Source: Aquatica leii (lineage: Eukaryota; Arthropoda; Insecta; Coleoptera; Lampyridae). From it: 64,000 nucleotides of DNA. Shown in pieces: positions 33,231-42,729 of this stretch; the stretch's first letter is position 1; every line of letters begins with the position of its first letter. The stretch spans positions 189,581,027 through 189,645,026 of the forward strand of contig CM069432.1 of the NCBI GenBank assembly GCA_035610365.1, written 5' to 3'. The translations under genes and the position numbers were made by a program. Below the pieces are notes generated by a model that was given only the letters and a program-made list of their open reading frames with translations, ran no database searches and was not told the origin of the DNA.

Positions 33231-34539
33231 AGTGCTAACGAGAAACAAACTTTGATTGTCAAATATCCAGTTATGCCACGAATCTACGGTCTTCCCAAGA
33301 TACACAAAGAAGGAGTCTCCCTTCGACCGATAGTGAGCACCATCAATTCACCAACCCAATCGTTAGCACGTTATCTAGCTGCAAAACTGCAAATCTTAGT
33401 TAGCTTTGACGTGATATCTCTTTTTACTAAAGTCTCGGTCAACGAAGTGTTGTTTTTGCTCAAGGAGAGAATTACTGAAGAACAAGTTCTGCTCATCCAA
33501 CTCTGCCTTAAAAACACTTATTTTATTTACAACGCAACTTGTTTAAACAAGTAGAAAAAGCGGAACTGTTCACCGCTCTCTCCAGTTATAGCCAATATTT
33601 ACGTAGAATATTTTGAACTGAAATTATGAAAAATGTTGAGTTAAAACCAAAAACTTGGTTCAGATGTTTGCGTTTGTTGTATGGCCTCATGGCAAAGATA
33701 AACTAAATCAGTTCTTTCAACATTTAAACTTTGCACATGATAGCATTAAATTTACTATGGAGTTAGAACATAACAGCAGTCTAGCCTTTCTTGATGTACT
33801 GGTGATAAAGAAAAATAACGGAAAATTGGGGTATTCCGTTAATAGAAAGAAAACGCACACTAATAGATACTTAAACGCCAAATCTTACTACCATCTAGTA
33901 CAGAAGAATACTGTTTTACATATTTTAGCTAAAAGAGCTATACGTGTGTCAGATAATAAAAATCTACAAAAAGAAACACTGTTGGAGTCCCTGCAACAAA
34001 ATGGATACGGGTTCAAAGAAATCCAAAACGCATGGAAAAGAGCAATCAATCCAAAAGTCAAAGAAGACTTATCACCTCCTACTAGCACCGCTTATTTACC
34101 ATACTGTATGGGTTCGACAGACAAAATAAGCAGGGTGCTAAAGAAACATAATATTAAAACTGTCTTTACGACTAAGGATAGCCTGAACACCTGGTTTACA
34201 TCTGCTAAAGACAAACAAGGGGCTCTAAAACATGCCGGAGTTTACAAAATTTCTTGTACCTGTGGATCAAGTTATATAGGACAGACGGGACGCTCTATTA
34301 AAGTTAGAGCAAAAGAACATATGGCTGACTGCAAACACCGCAGAGTTACTAAATCAGCAGTGGCAGAACACGTATGGAACCAAGAACACACGCTGAACTT
34401 TGACCAAACTAAAGTGTTGGCTAGAACTCTTTTTTACTTTCCCAGACTAATCCACGAAGCTGTGGAAATAGAAAAACATCTATGTAATATGAACCGAGAA
34501 GACAGTTTAAGACACAGCAAATCTTGGCTACCAGAATGA
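33219..34539 (+). pseudogene. PLE reverse transcriptase and GIY-YIG endonuclease, active site deleted
   Basis: The first part (33219-33554) contains MPRIYGLPKIHKEG, SLRPIVSTINSPTQ and VSFDVISLFTKV with the first RT Asp. A short broken stretch follows. The second open part (33655-34539, 294 residues) begins in FVVWPHG: the YVDD that should stand just before has been lost by a small deletion and frame change at about 33660. It then runs through LAFLDVLVIKKNNG, NRYLNAKSYYH, YLPYCMGSTDKISRVLKKHN and a well-kept GIY-YIG domain (GVYKISCTCGSSYIGQTGR, R, KEH) to SKSWLPE. The RT cannot work; the nuclease looks intact. Confidence 0.9.
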
Positions 34540-34708
34540 TATCCTCTAAGACAAAGATCAATCTTCTTGGAAAGGACACAAACACTTACTCCGAGCAATA
34601 ACGAAGTCAGTTAAACGGTAACGGAATTATAAGATTCGTTAATCACGTTAATCGCTATTGGTATGAATATCGTCACTTACACTTTTTCTTTTAGTGACAT
34701 TTATCACT

Positions 34709-34745
34709 CTGAAGATGCAAGCTGCAATGTCTTGCAAAACGTCAG
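34709..34745 (+). ncRNA. Hammerhead-like core in right PLE terminus
   Basis: Same motif as at 33194-33230 but with GCAAAAC in place of GCGAAAC, so the conserved G before AAA is lost. Confidence 0.5.
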
Positions 34746-34809
34746 TTTTTTTGCCCTTAAATATGCAGACCTAAACAACAAAACAGGATTATTAATAAGT
34801 CACTTCCTA

Positions 34810-35282
34810 CTTATAATAAACATTAAGAGGAGCCATAAGCGACACATCAAGTGGCTGCATTCGTTGACTCTTATAAGGAGAAAAGCACAAAAAGATAACG
34901 TTGTTTTCTCTAGCAGCATTGATTAATTTGATACTTTTTGTATGAGAAGCGTGGCCGTCTAAGAACAACAGAACTGGCTTATCCTTGGAAGGAGGAAAGA
35001 TTTCTACAAATATTTTAAACCAAACGAGAAATGTCTTGTTACTAATCCACCCACTGTTATTGTAAGTAAACAAAGATCCCGGAGGAGCATCGTCTATTAG
35101 AGTGGGATTAATCTTTGCTCTTGGAAACACGAAAATAAAGGATATGAAATTGCCTGCAGCGTTTATACACGTTTCTACAGTAACCAAGACACCATGGTTG
35201 GCAGAACTTAAGCAACCAATTTCTTTTTCCTTCTTAGGGCCAATACTTTAAACTGTCAAAATTTTCGTTTCATCAACGTTGT
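34810..35282 (-). pseudogene. Tigger/pogo-like gene, DDE catalytic segment
   Basis: Starts with YNVDET (first catalytic Asp) at the edge of the inserted transposon. After a TGA or TAA-type break (ILTV*) it continues GPKKEKEIG, SSANHGVLVTVETCINAAGN, FVFPRAKINP, then LLFLDGHASHTKS with the second Asp, and SPYKSQRMQPLDVSLMAPL, where the third catalytic Asp is in PLDV. This is the DDE_1 domain of Tigger/pogo-like transposases common in insects. The C-terminus is cut by the neighbouring PLE. Upstream parts of the same gene are at 37871-38073 and 39883-40212. Confidence 0.85.
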
Positions 35283-35286
35283 AAAT
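35283..35286 (+). repeat. Target duplication AAAT, left copy
   Basis: AAAT stands directly outside the GAGGGGT terminus and again at 37867-37870. Confidence 0.8.
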
Positions 35287-35490
35287 GAGGGGTGTATATG
35301 CAAAACGCGACAAGTCACAAAAATTTCTAAATTTAGTTAATTACACCATTGGATTTGTCTACTTTTACTGCATCGTTTAAGCATAAATTTAAGTGCAAAA
35401 TGCTACAAACCAAATAGGAATAATAAATAAAACATTGCAGTAAGATGCAAAATGCGACAAGTGCATGGATAGTTTAGATGCAAAGTACGA
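35287..35490 (+). repeat. Left terminal inverted repeat and subterminal TGCAAAATGCGACA cluster
   Basis: Copies of the motif stand at about 35299, 35395 (diverged), 35446 and 35476 (diverged). They are candidate transposase-binding sites. Confidence 0.7.
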
Positions 35491-35627
35491 CATATCCTTA
35501 ACAACTAATAGAAATACAGAGATTTGTTCACATGATCACAGCATGACATTGTTTAAAACGTGGCAAACGCAAACAGGTGTTTCAGTTTTCTTTCTGTTTA
35601 GTTGTGAGTTTAAGTTCAAAGTAGATA

Positions 35628-37510
35628 ATGGATGTTAGTAAAACAATAATAAAAGACGAAGAAAACCGTTCTAGAAAAAGACGTTGCAATCCTGATGAAT
35701 GGAAACGTACAAAAGAAAAATTTGCAAGGTAAAACTTACAAGTAAAAAACCGCTTATGCTAATTTACAATTTAATTCTACAGGTACACTGCTAAAAATTT
35801 ACCGATATTTCCAAAATGTGGTCACAAAGGCAAACCATATCAGCGTTATCAATGTAATTCGCATCTTAGTATGACTGACATTAAACAGTTTCACAAGCTA
35901 TTTTATTCGAACAGAGACAAGGCTGCTCAAGATGCATTTATTCTTTGTTATTGCACCGGAACACCACCTTAAAGAAGCAGGACAGGCAAAAATGAATCAA
36001 AAATCATAAAACGTTCAATATCTATTCTGTATACAATACCAACAAAAGAAGGAATAAAAATTCCAGTTTGCAGAGAAGCGTTTTTAGGTGTGTTAGATTT
36101 GAAAAAGGACCGAATTATAAGGTTGATAAAGAAGTTTAAAGAAACAGGAAAACAACCCATCGAAAATCGTGGAGGAGACAGAGTAAAGAATCAAAATGAT
36201 ATGAAAAAGAAAAGTATAAAGAAATTTGTTGAATCTCTCAAATGTACCGAAAGCCATTATTGTCGAAGCAATACGCCGCACAGACTTTACTTACCATGTT
36301 ATTTAAATATTAAAAAACTTTGGAATATTTATAACGTACAAGCAGAAAACAAATTAAAGGTGCGTCATTGTTATTTTAGAAGATATTTTAATACGCATTA
36401 CAATGTCGGGTTTGGAACTCCTCAGACAGATTTATGCTCAAAGTGTTTACAATTTAAAGAAAATATTAAACACTGTACTGATTCAACTCTAAAACTAGAG
36501 TTAATTACCAACCATAAAGTACACAAATTGCAAGCTAAAAGTTTTTACGACATGTTAAAAAGAGATGATCCGGAAACTGCTGTGTTCTCTTTTGATTGTG
36601 AAAAGAATATGCCCTTACCTAAATTACCAGATCAACAGGCATATTTCTCGATGCAGGTAAATTTTTATAATTTTGGTGTAGTTGCTGGAAATTCAAAAGT
36701 CAAGCTTTCTAAAACAAATGTTACATGTTTTGTTTGGACTGAAGCTGAAAGACCTAAAAGTTCAAATGAGATTGCGTCTGCAGTTCATCATACTTTAACA
36801 CATTTTACATTTTCTGAACAAATAAAGACAGTTCGTTTATTTTGTGATGGGTGTGGAGGGCAAAATAAGAACTCCACGTTTATGGGAATGATTTCTAATT
36901 GGATGAAATGTTCTGCTCCTCCTCAAATTAAGCAATGTGAGGTAATTTTCCCTGTCGTGGGACATTCATACATACCACCTGACAGAGTTTTTCGAAACAT
37001 AGAAAAAGATGTTCGAAAAATGATAGAAATTTTGAAACCAGAAGATTACACTCGTATCATAGAGTCTAGGGCTAATGTATTAAAAATTGGCAAAGACTTT
37101 AAAGTTTATGACTGGAAAACAGAAACTAAAAAATCTTAAAGAGTCCATCCAATTGGCATTTTAAATTTAAACCTTGTAAGAGATTTATTTTTACAAAAAG
37201 TAAGAATAGCATCGTGCTTAGAGGAGAATCGTTATACAGAAATGACGTAGGACAAGCTAAAGGAGTTTGCAAGAGAGGCAAGAAGATTGAAATAATGAAA
37301 CCAAAAGAACTAACCGTAGGAGTGCCCCTTAAGCCAGACAAAATAAAAAGTATTAAGAGTTTGTTTAACACTCACTATGGCGAAGAATACAAAGAGAATC
37401 CAGATTTGGATTATTTTATTAAACTGTTTGAATGCAATAGTGATAATGTAGCCGATGATGTCTTAGGACAACATTCGGAGTCAGAAGATGACGAAGATAT
37501 AACAATTTAA
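35628..37510 (+). pseudogene. Transposase of the GAGGGGT element (unnamed arthropod DDE-like family)
   Basis: Exon 1 starts at ATG 35628 and encodes NPDEWKRTKEKFAR. A 54-base GT-AG intron (35729-35782) joins in frame to YTAKNLPIFPKCGHKGK. The protein continues through FYSNRDKAAQDAFILCYC, a TAA at 35970, KEGIKIPVCREAFLGVL, and a Cys motif DLCSKCLQFK. The likely catalytic core follows: FSFDCEKNMPLPKLP, LFCDGCGGQNKNSTF, and FPVVGHSYIPPDRVFRNIEK. After a second break at 37137 it resumes in another frame with WHFKFKPCKRF and LRGESLYRNDVG and ends in an acidic tail. Only two lesions in about 600 codons imply recent activity. The family is common among uncharacterised insect proteins; acidic residues D(FDCEKN), D(CDGCGG) and D or E near the GHSYIPPDR block may form the DDE triad, which is inference. 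Confidence 0.8.
35729..35782 (+). other. 54-base intron in the transposase gene
   Basis: Donor AG|GTAAAA, acceptor CTACAG|G. Splicing puts exon 1 in the same frame as the long downstream frame. Confidence 0.75.
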
Positions 37511-37644
37511 AACTTGTATTTTATATTATGTTTTGAATATACACGTTACATATTGTTTTTTTAATTATTATTAATACCTATTATTTTGTATCTTTAGTTA
37601 AGTACTTATGTATTTATCAAATGCATAGTATGGCAAATCCTGCG

Positions 37645-37866
37645 GTTAAGTGCAAAATGCGACATATCGAGTATTTCTTTTAGAATTCTGCTTTTATTTG
37701 TTTAGCTCAAATTAATCAAAATACCAATACCAATGTGAATAAAAATAGCCTACTAAACTAAAAAAAAACGGTCTAAATATCATGGATAATAAATTCAGGA
37801 GTGTTTTTTGCGGTTTTCTCAAAATACGTTCAGAAGGATTTGTCGCATTTTGCATATATACCCCTC
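37645..37866 (-). repeat. Right terminal inverted repeat and subterminal motif copies
   Basis: A plus-strand TGCAAAATGCGACATAT lies near 37652, and the inverted terminal copy is at 37836-37866. Confidence 0.7.
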
Positions 37867-37870
37867 AAAT

Positions 37871-38073
37871 ATCACATGGTGAAAAGTGGACTGGAGAAGA
37901 TCGAAAAATTTACCTACAGCAGTGCGGTTGAAGCCGTTTGCCCGTGCTAAAGATGTCTGCTCAGGGTTTCGCAAACTAATTTGTGGATGTCTATCCATAA
38001 AGCTGTAAAGCCACTCTTTTCCAGCCATTTCATTGTTTTTATTAAAATTATGTGTAATATTGATTTTTTTAGC
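37871..38073 (-). pseudogene. Tigger/pogo-like gene, CENP-B-type HTH segment
   Basis: Reads INITHNFNKNNEMAGKEWLY, SFMDRHPQISLRNPEQTSLA and GFNRTAVGKFFDLL, the HTH_CENPB region that precedes YNVDET in this family. A frameshift occurs near its end. The left side joins the DDE segment across the 2580-bp transposon and the right side joins the N-terminal segment across the 1801-bp insertion. Confidence 0.85.
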
Positions 38074-38077
38074 AATT
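38074..38077 (+). repeat. Target duplication AATT, left copy
   Basis: Repeated at 39879-39882 on the other side of the 1801-bp block. Confidence 0.75.
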
Positions 38078-39878
38078 TGTAACCTGCGTTGGATTTTAGC
38101 AGTGAATCTTTTATGTAAGACCCCGTAATTAGATTCATCTGGCTGAATTTTCTGTTTTCTGTTTTTTTTTCGATTGATTAGTTCGATGTTAGCATCGAAA
38201 ACGTTTCGCTCGGTATTTTATTACGTTTGATTTAAGTTTATTTGTATTTCATAGTTATTTCACAATTATTACTAGTCTTTTTTTTTGAATGCATAAAGTT
38301 CCGTGGTTTTGATTTTGATTTAGTGTTTTTACCTCTGGTTATCTCATTAGAAAAACAACTCTATATAATTTACGACTTCCTTTTGGAATGTAATTTGATC
38401 AATTTTTCTTGGTATCTATACTTTTGTTTATGTTGAGTTCTTTTACGAGCGCGATTGCGAACCACCTGACAATTTAGCGAAGTAAGTGTTTTCGGTGAGA
38501 AGTTTTTCTTTCTTTCGAAGACCTACGTGACAAGACGCACTTGGCCATTATATTTTTCATCTCTGTTAAGTTACTTTATTTAGTGTTCTATCTTTTACAA
38601 AGATTTTACGGCTCAAGTTTGTGAATTAAGTGGGATTACGAGGTGATATAAGGAGTAAAATTTTGTTTTTGGGGGATAGATCTTTTTGTCGCAATTAAGA
38701 ATACCGGATACCGTTATGTAGTTGAGCGGTTAGGGTACTTTTACCCTATCGTGATGTAATACCGCGGAAGTTAGATGGAACCGTAAAAATTAAGTGTAGT
38801 GGTGGAAAAGTTTGATTTTCCAGATTTCGTAATTTACGGTTTAAATAGTCTTCATGGTTTCCAAAAATAAAAACTCACGTTTCAAGTTGGATATGCAATC
38901 GTTGGGATGTGCTACATCCAGTCTTCGCATTTGTGCGGATTTTAATTAAGTGTTAAAAAGAAAATTCTTCTGCCGTCATTGCAATTGTTTGGGGTACCTT
39001 CCAACGTTTTTCTACCTGTAGACAACTGGCTACCTAGAACCAACCACCGGTTCTTTCCTGAAGTTATGACGAATTCAAGGTATTTATTTTGCACCATATA
39101 TTTAATCGTGAAGTTATTATTTACGTGATTGAGTGTTAAAAGCTTTGAATTTCAAATGAAAGTTTTAAGTGTCTCGAATTGATTTAACGTTAATGTAACT
39201 GTGTCATAATCCCGAGTTAAAAATGTGTTAAACGGGACCGAATAATTTCTCGATTTACGTTTCACATTATTTTTTTTTTAAGTTAATTAAGTGTATTTGA
39301 TTTTATAATTAATTAATTAATTTCGACGCGCACACGGCCGTGATTTTTGTTTTGTTTTGGTAATTAAGGTTTACCAATATTTTTTTTGTATTGTGTATTT
39401 ATTCAAACATTTATTTTACGTTCTTTGTTTTTGTTTTGTGTGGTTAATTTTGTTAATTTAAATACCTTTATTTTTTTATTTTAATTTATTCATTTTTTTT
39501 TGTTTTGTGTGTTCAAATAAATGTTAAATTGTTAAATGTAAAGAGCTTTTAATTCCGTCGGCCTCCGCGTGTGTAACTTTATTAATTTATTACAGATTTT
39601 AGTGTGATACACTCTAACAAGGTAAGTCCGTTGAGGGTGTATCCTTCAGGAGCGGACTTGTGGTTGGCAAGGGCCAGAAGTCCATTAAGCTTTACTCCTT
39701 CCTGGCGCCCTTTGATTTCGATATTATTACTTTTAGATTTTGCGTTTTCGTCAAGTTGATCCAATTCAATCACGAAACTTTTAAATATAACCCACCCCGT
39801 CTCCACTGAGCAGCGGCACCCATCATTTGTGTTACCTCATTTCAGGCAGTGACATAGTTCCATCTTTTGCATGTAACA
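38078..39878. mobile_element. 1801-bp TGTAAC...GTAACA insertion, probable solo LTR
   Basis: The block begins TGTAACCTGC and ends GCATGTAACA, the TG...CA form of LTRs, and is flanked by AATT duplications. Removing it restores the Tigger-like frame (ELAYQIAKKIN). No direct repeat or retroelement protein was found inside, so one long LTR left by recombination is likeliest. AATAAA signals and an ATTACAG acceptor-like site occur near 39520-39596, and the 3' part (39540-39840) is richer in G+C. A 74-residue open frame at 39582-39806 minus matches nothing known. Confidence 0.7.
39582..39806 (-). CDS. Unknown 74-residue open frame in the GC-richer part of the LTR-like block
   Basis: The frame contains the phrase GLLALANHKSAPEGYTLNGL and ends at TAA close to an AATAAAG. 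Base composition is clearly different from the rest of the window. No domain, signal peptide or membrane segment is recognised. It could be LTR leader sequence rather than a gene. Confidence 0.25.
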   Translation of the reverse strand: METGWVIFKSFVIELDQLDENAKSKSNNIEIKGRQEGVKLNGLLALANHKSAPEGYTLNGLTLLECITLKSVIN

Positions 39879-39882
39879 AATT

Positions 39883-40212
39883 TGATAAGCGAGTTCTTGA
39901 AGAACAAACAGTGTTATGCCAGAAAATCTTTCTTCTAATAACAAAATATAAGCAATTAATTCTTTCTTTTGATCAGCATTAAAAATTGGCTTAGATCTGC
40001 CCAAACCTTATTTTGCAGCAATCTTTGGAGACAATTCTGTCAGGCTTTGTTAACTCTCTCTTCTAAGCTAGTTTGAAGAACATTGTTGCAAACCGATGTT
40101 TTTCTGGATTCCATTTCGTTAGATAACATTTCTTGGATGGATACAACCATACTCTCTTCTGACTGACTACCTTTGTTGGTTTGATATTCTCTTATACTTT
40201 TTTTTTCTAGGA
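39883..40212 (-). pseudogene. Tigger/pogo-like gene, N-terminal psq-type HTH segment
   Basis: Pieces in order: KYKRISNQQR, ESMVVSIQEMLSNEM, VLQTSLEERV, LSPKIAAK, then GRSKPIFNADQKKELIAYIL, LLEERFSGITLF and LQELAYQI. This is the HTH_psq and following region of insect Tigger-like proteins. Two frameshifts and two stops occur. The next segment begins at 38073 beyond the LTR-like block. Confidence 0.8.
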
Positions 40213-40390
40213 ATTGCGTTATTTTTAGAATAATGTCCGACTAACGGGTTAAAACAATAAGTAAATAGTGGACTATAAGATGTTGTATTTACCTAAACCA
40301 AATACGTAGGTATTTAGGATTGGTAGCGAAATGCTGCCGACGTCAAACTGTCAACTTTTTACGTATGTATCTAGAACTTTATTCCAGGCT

Positions 40391-40426
40391 CTGAAGATGT
40401 TCATTGCGACGTGTGACGAAAGCTCG
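40391..40426 (+). ncRNA. Isolated hammerhead-like core, PLE terminus relic
   Basis: CTGAAGATG, a possible short stem around GTC/GAC, then GAAAGCTCGG. It is the same type as the PLE 3' end at 24941 but no PLE coding sequence is nearby. Confidence 0.35.
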
Positions 40427-40429
40427 GTT

Positions 40430-41559
40430 TGTGTACAGTTTTACACACATGATTTATTTATAGTAAATTATTGTAATAAATAACAATCCTTATTAAAAAA
40501 AAGTAAAACAGTGATGCTACAAAAATAAAATTAACTATTTTTTAACGTAATAAATAATTAATAATTTTTTTTTACAAAAAACTCATGTAAATAATGGTAT
40601 AAAATATTAATTGAAATGGATATTACAAATATTTTTGACATAAATTTATTTGTATCTTAGTTTTAAATTAAAATTATTCAATATTATAATTTATAATAAA
40701 ACCGCAAAGTAAGTAATCAAGCATAGTTGAGATAAAATTTATAGTAGATATGTATTGATCTTTCATTCTTTAAATAACATTACCATTCACAAGTTTGAAA
40801 CTGACAATTTTGTACTTGCTTTTAGGCATTCATTATCTTAGTTTTGCATTAATGTATAAGGGTAAAGTTTATACCAATATTTCTAGAAACAGTCTCAATT
40901 TTTTTAAGAAATGTCTTTAGGTGGTTGCTTATAATTTTAGATAATCAGTGCGTATGCAGTGCGAGATATTACACTATACGTTATGATTAAATGTTTTAGG
41001 AAAAATCTACACAGTTATTAAACATTGGATAACAATGAAATGCCAAACAAAACTACATTGAACTAAGATTGTCTTGTTGAAATATGTATTTAGAGATTTT
41101 AATAGTCTGTAGTAACAGTGTGCCATTTTTAATTTAGCTCTTTACGTAATTACTAAAGGTTGATTACTTTTAGTTTTTTTATATAGCAGTACAGCTAGAA
41201 CAATTAAGCTTGGCAGGTGACCTTCCATGTGCAGTACCACATTTCGTGCTGCTAGTTAGAACTTTACTTTAAGTCATTACTTGTAATTTGTTACTTTCTA
41301 AGTACAACGACAATTTTATAATGCTCCAGAATTTTACAGTACTTCAATTAAATTTTAAATTTTCCTGAATCTTGAATTCGTTAGCTATACGTACAACGTC
41401 ATCAAGTTATCATTATTACTAGATAGTTCAGTCTAAGGCTGTACATTGAACGAAACGTCGCCAGAAAACTGAACCGTTAGTTTTTATTGTGTCGTTTCTC
41501 AACACTGAAGATTCGATAAAACTAAATATTCAATTTGTAAATATAGTATCAAGAAAATC
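40430..41559. other. AT-rich non-coding stretch
   Basis: Only a weak PLE-terminus-like tract (GAACGAAACGTCGCC at about 41447) was noted. Confidence 0.4.
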
Positions 41560-42210
41560 AGTTATTGTCACAGTTATTTTATTAAATATTAATTTAACTT
41601 AAATAATTTAGATAAAATGTGGCTCCTTACTGAGTTACAGGATGCTTTAAAAACCATTTGTACCCAGTACTTTGAAACTGTTTGGCGTATCTTTGTCATA
41701 CTTAGCAAGAAGTGTAGGTATTCTATACTCTACTAAATTATGTAAAATGTTTCTGGGTTCTACCAGATTTGTTTTAAACGTTGAATGCATCTATTCGTTT
41801 TAAGAAATTTCAATAAATTACTGTGTAGCTTTATCGTTACTAAAAAAGTGTATGTTATTTATATAAAAAATATTGAAAAAACGAAAAGTTGTGCTAAAAT
41901 AGCAATTCCATCAGAGGCGTAAAATTTGGAAATATTCAAACATTCACTTGTCTTTGACGTACGCTTTTCGTAGTAGCCAGCAACGTTTCTTTAACATAAT
42001 TTAGTAGAGTGTGCAGTATTTACATTCTTGTCAAGTATATCAAAGCGTCAAATAGTTATAAAATACTGGGAAAAAAGTAATTTTTAAATAAAACATCTTG
42101 TAACTCAGTAAATAGCGACCTTTATTCTAAGTGATTTGGGTTAAATCTTAATATTTTGAACTCTAAATTCTACAGTTACAATATTTTAAATTATTAATAA
42201 AACACCTTGT
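41560..42210. mobile_element. Foldback element with about 130-base inverted arms
   Basis: The arm at 41625-41755 pairs with the reverse complement of 41985-42120: TTACTGAGTTACARGATG, CCCAGTA, and CTCTACTAAATTATGT occur in order in both. The outer TACAAGGTGTTTTATTAAT (minus, near 42208) has a weaker partner near 41570. It resembles MITEs related to the ACAGGGTGTTT transposon group. Confidence 0.65.
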
Positions 42211-42547
42211 ATTTATACGTGTTCGTGTCATAGCAACCAAAAACCTTAGCAAATGGGTTACGTCCAATTTTTTTTAAATGTAAGCGGTGAAGAAAGCTTT
42301 ATACTTAATGATTAATGATTACGTACGTTGTAAATCAAATTTTATTTTGAGGGAATTACTATAGTAACATAATTTAGAAGAGATATTAAAAATAGTTTCT
42401 CTATTTCGGTTTTAAAATTACTCTTTCACGGACGCATTTTAGTGTTAGAATGAAGTCTATTCTTTAACGATTTTTGGTAACTTTTATTTTCTAAGTTTTT
42501 CATCCTGATTTCTAATTGTCACCCAATGACAGCAGAAAACTAGATAA

Positions 42548-42615
42548 ATGTGTCAAATATGTGTCAAATATGTGTCAAATATGTGTCAAATATTTGTCAA
42601 ATATGTGTCAAATAA
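42548..42615 (+). repeat. Short tandem repeat ATGTGTCAAAT
   Basis: Five to six 11-base units, one with TTT replacing TGT. Confidence 0.85.
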
Positions 42616-42729
42616 GTCTAGTCAAATATGTATCACCGTTGCCAACACAAAAATTCTAATAAAAATTTCCCTGCTGGAAAATATTGGACATTTTAAATAT
42701 AATAAATAATGTAAATATCGGCCGAAATA

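Larger units (their letters stand above)
33190..34800 (+). mobile_element. Penelope-like element with inverted termini
   Basis: The coding part is bracketed by inverted copies of one terminal motif (33194-33230 minus, 34709-34745 plus) that match at all but a few of about 37 positions. The RT starts abruptly inside the left terminus, so the 5' half was lost. The right end abuts the Tigger-like pseudogene near 34800. Confidence 0.8.
35287..37866 (+). mobile_element. 2580-bp DNA transposon with GAGGGGT termini and 4-bp target duplication
   Basis: Both ends read GAGGGGTRTATATGCAAAA and continue CGACAARTC, forming inverted repeats of about 30 bases. AAAT is duplicated outside. Excising the element with one AAAT restores the Tigger-like frame (…CDI + YNVDET). 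Subterminal DNA holds more copies of TGCAAAATGCGACA. Inside is one transposase gene with an intron. A 4-bp duplication fits Sola-type elements among others, but the superfamily is not proven here. Confidence 0.88.

Noticed and set aside
33033-33305. A 90-residue minus-strand open frame as a gene
   Set aside because: It is antisense to the PLE and covers its terminal repeat; no domain is recognisable.
36093-36281. Antisense open frames over the 2580-bp element's transposase
   Set aside because: They are shadows of the coding strand, with no domain pattern.
37819-38028. A 69-residue minus-strand open frame as a gene by itself
   Set aside because: It runs from the Tigger-like HTH segment across the junction into the terminal repeat of the 2580-bp transposon, so it is a chimeric frame.
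38160-38230. A third PLE-like end (GCATCGAAAACGTTTCGCTCGG tract)
   Set aside because: It lies well inside the 1801-bp block defined by its own ends and duplications, and no CTGANGA core is present.
41430-41530. A full PLE terminus with hammerhead core near GAACGAAACGTCGCC
   Set aside because: The CTGANGA part reads CTAAGG and no stem of useful length was found; too degraded to list as a feature.
42548-42615. Regular short repeats as a CRISPR array
   Set aside because: The units are 11 bases, directly adjacent with no spacers, in eukaryotic DNA.
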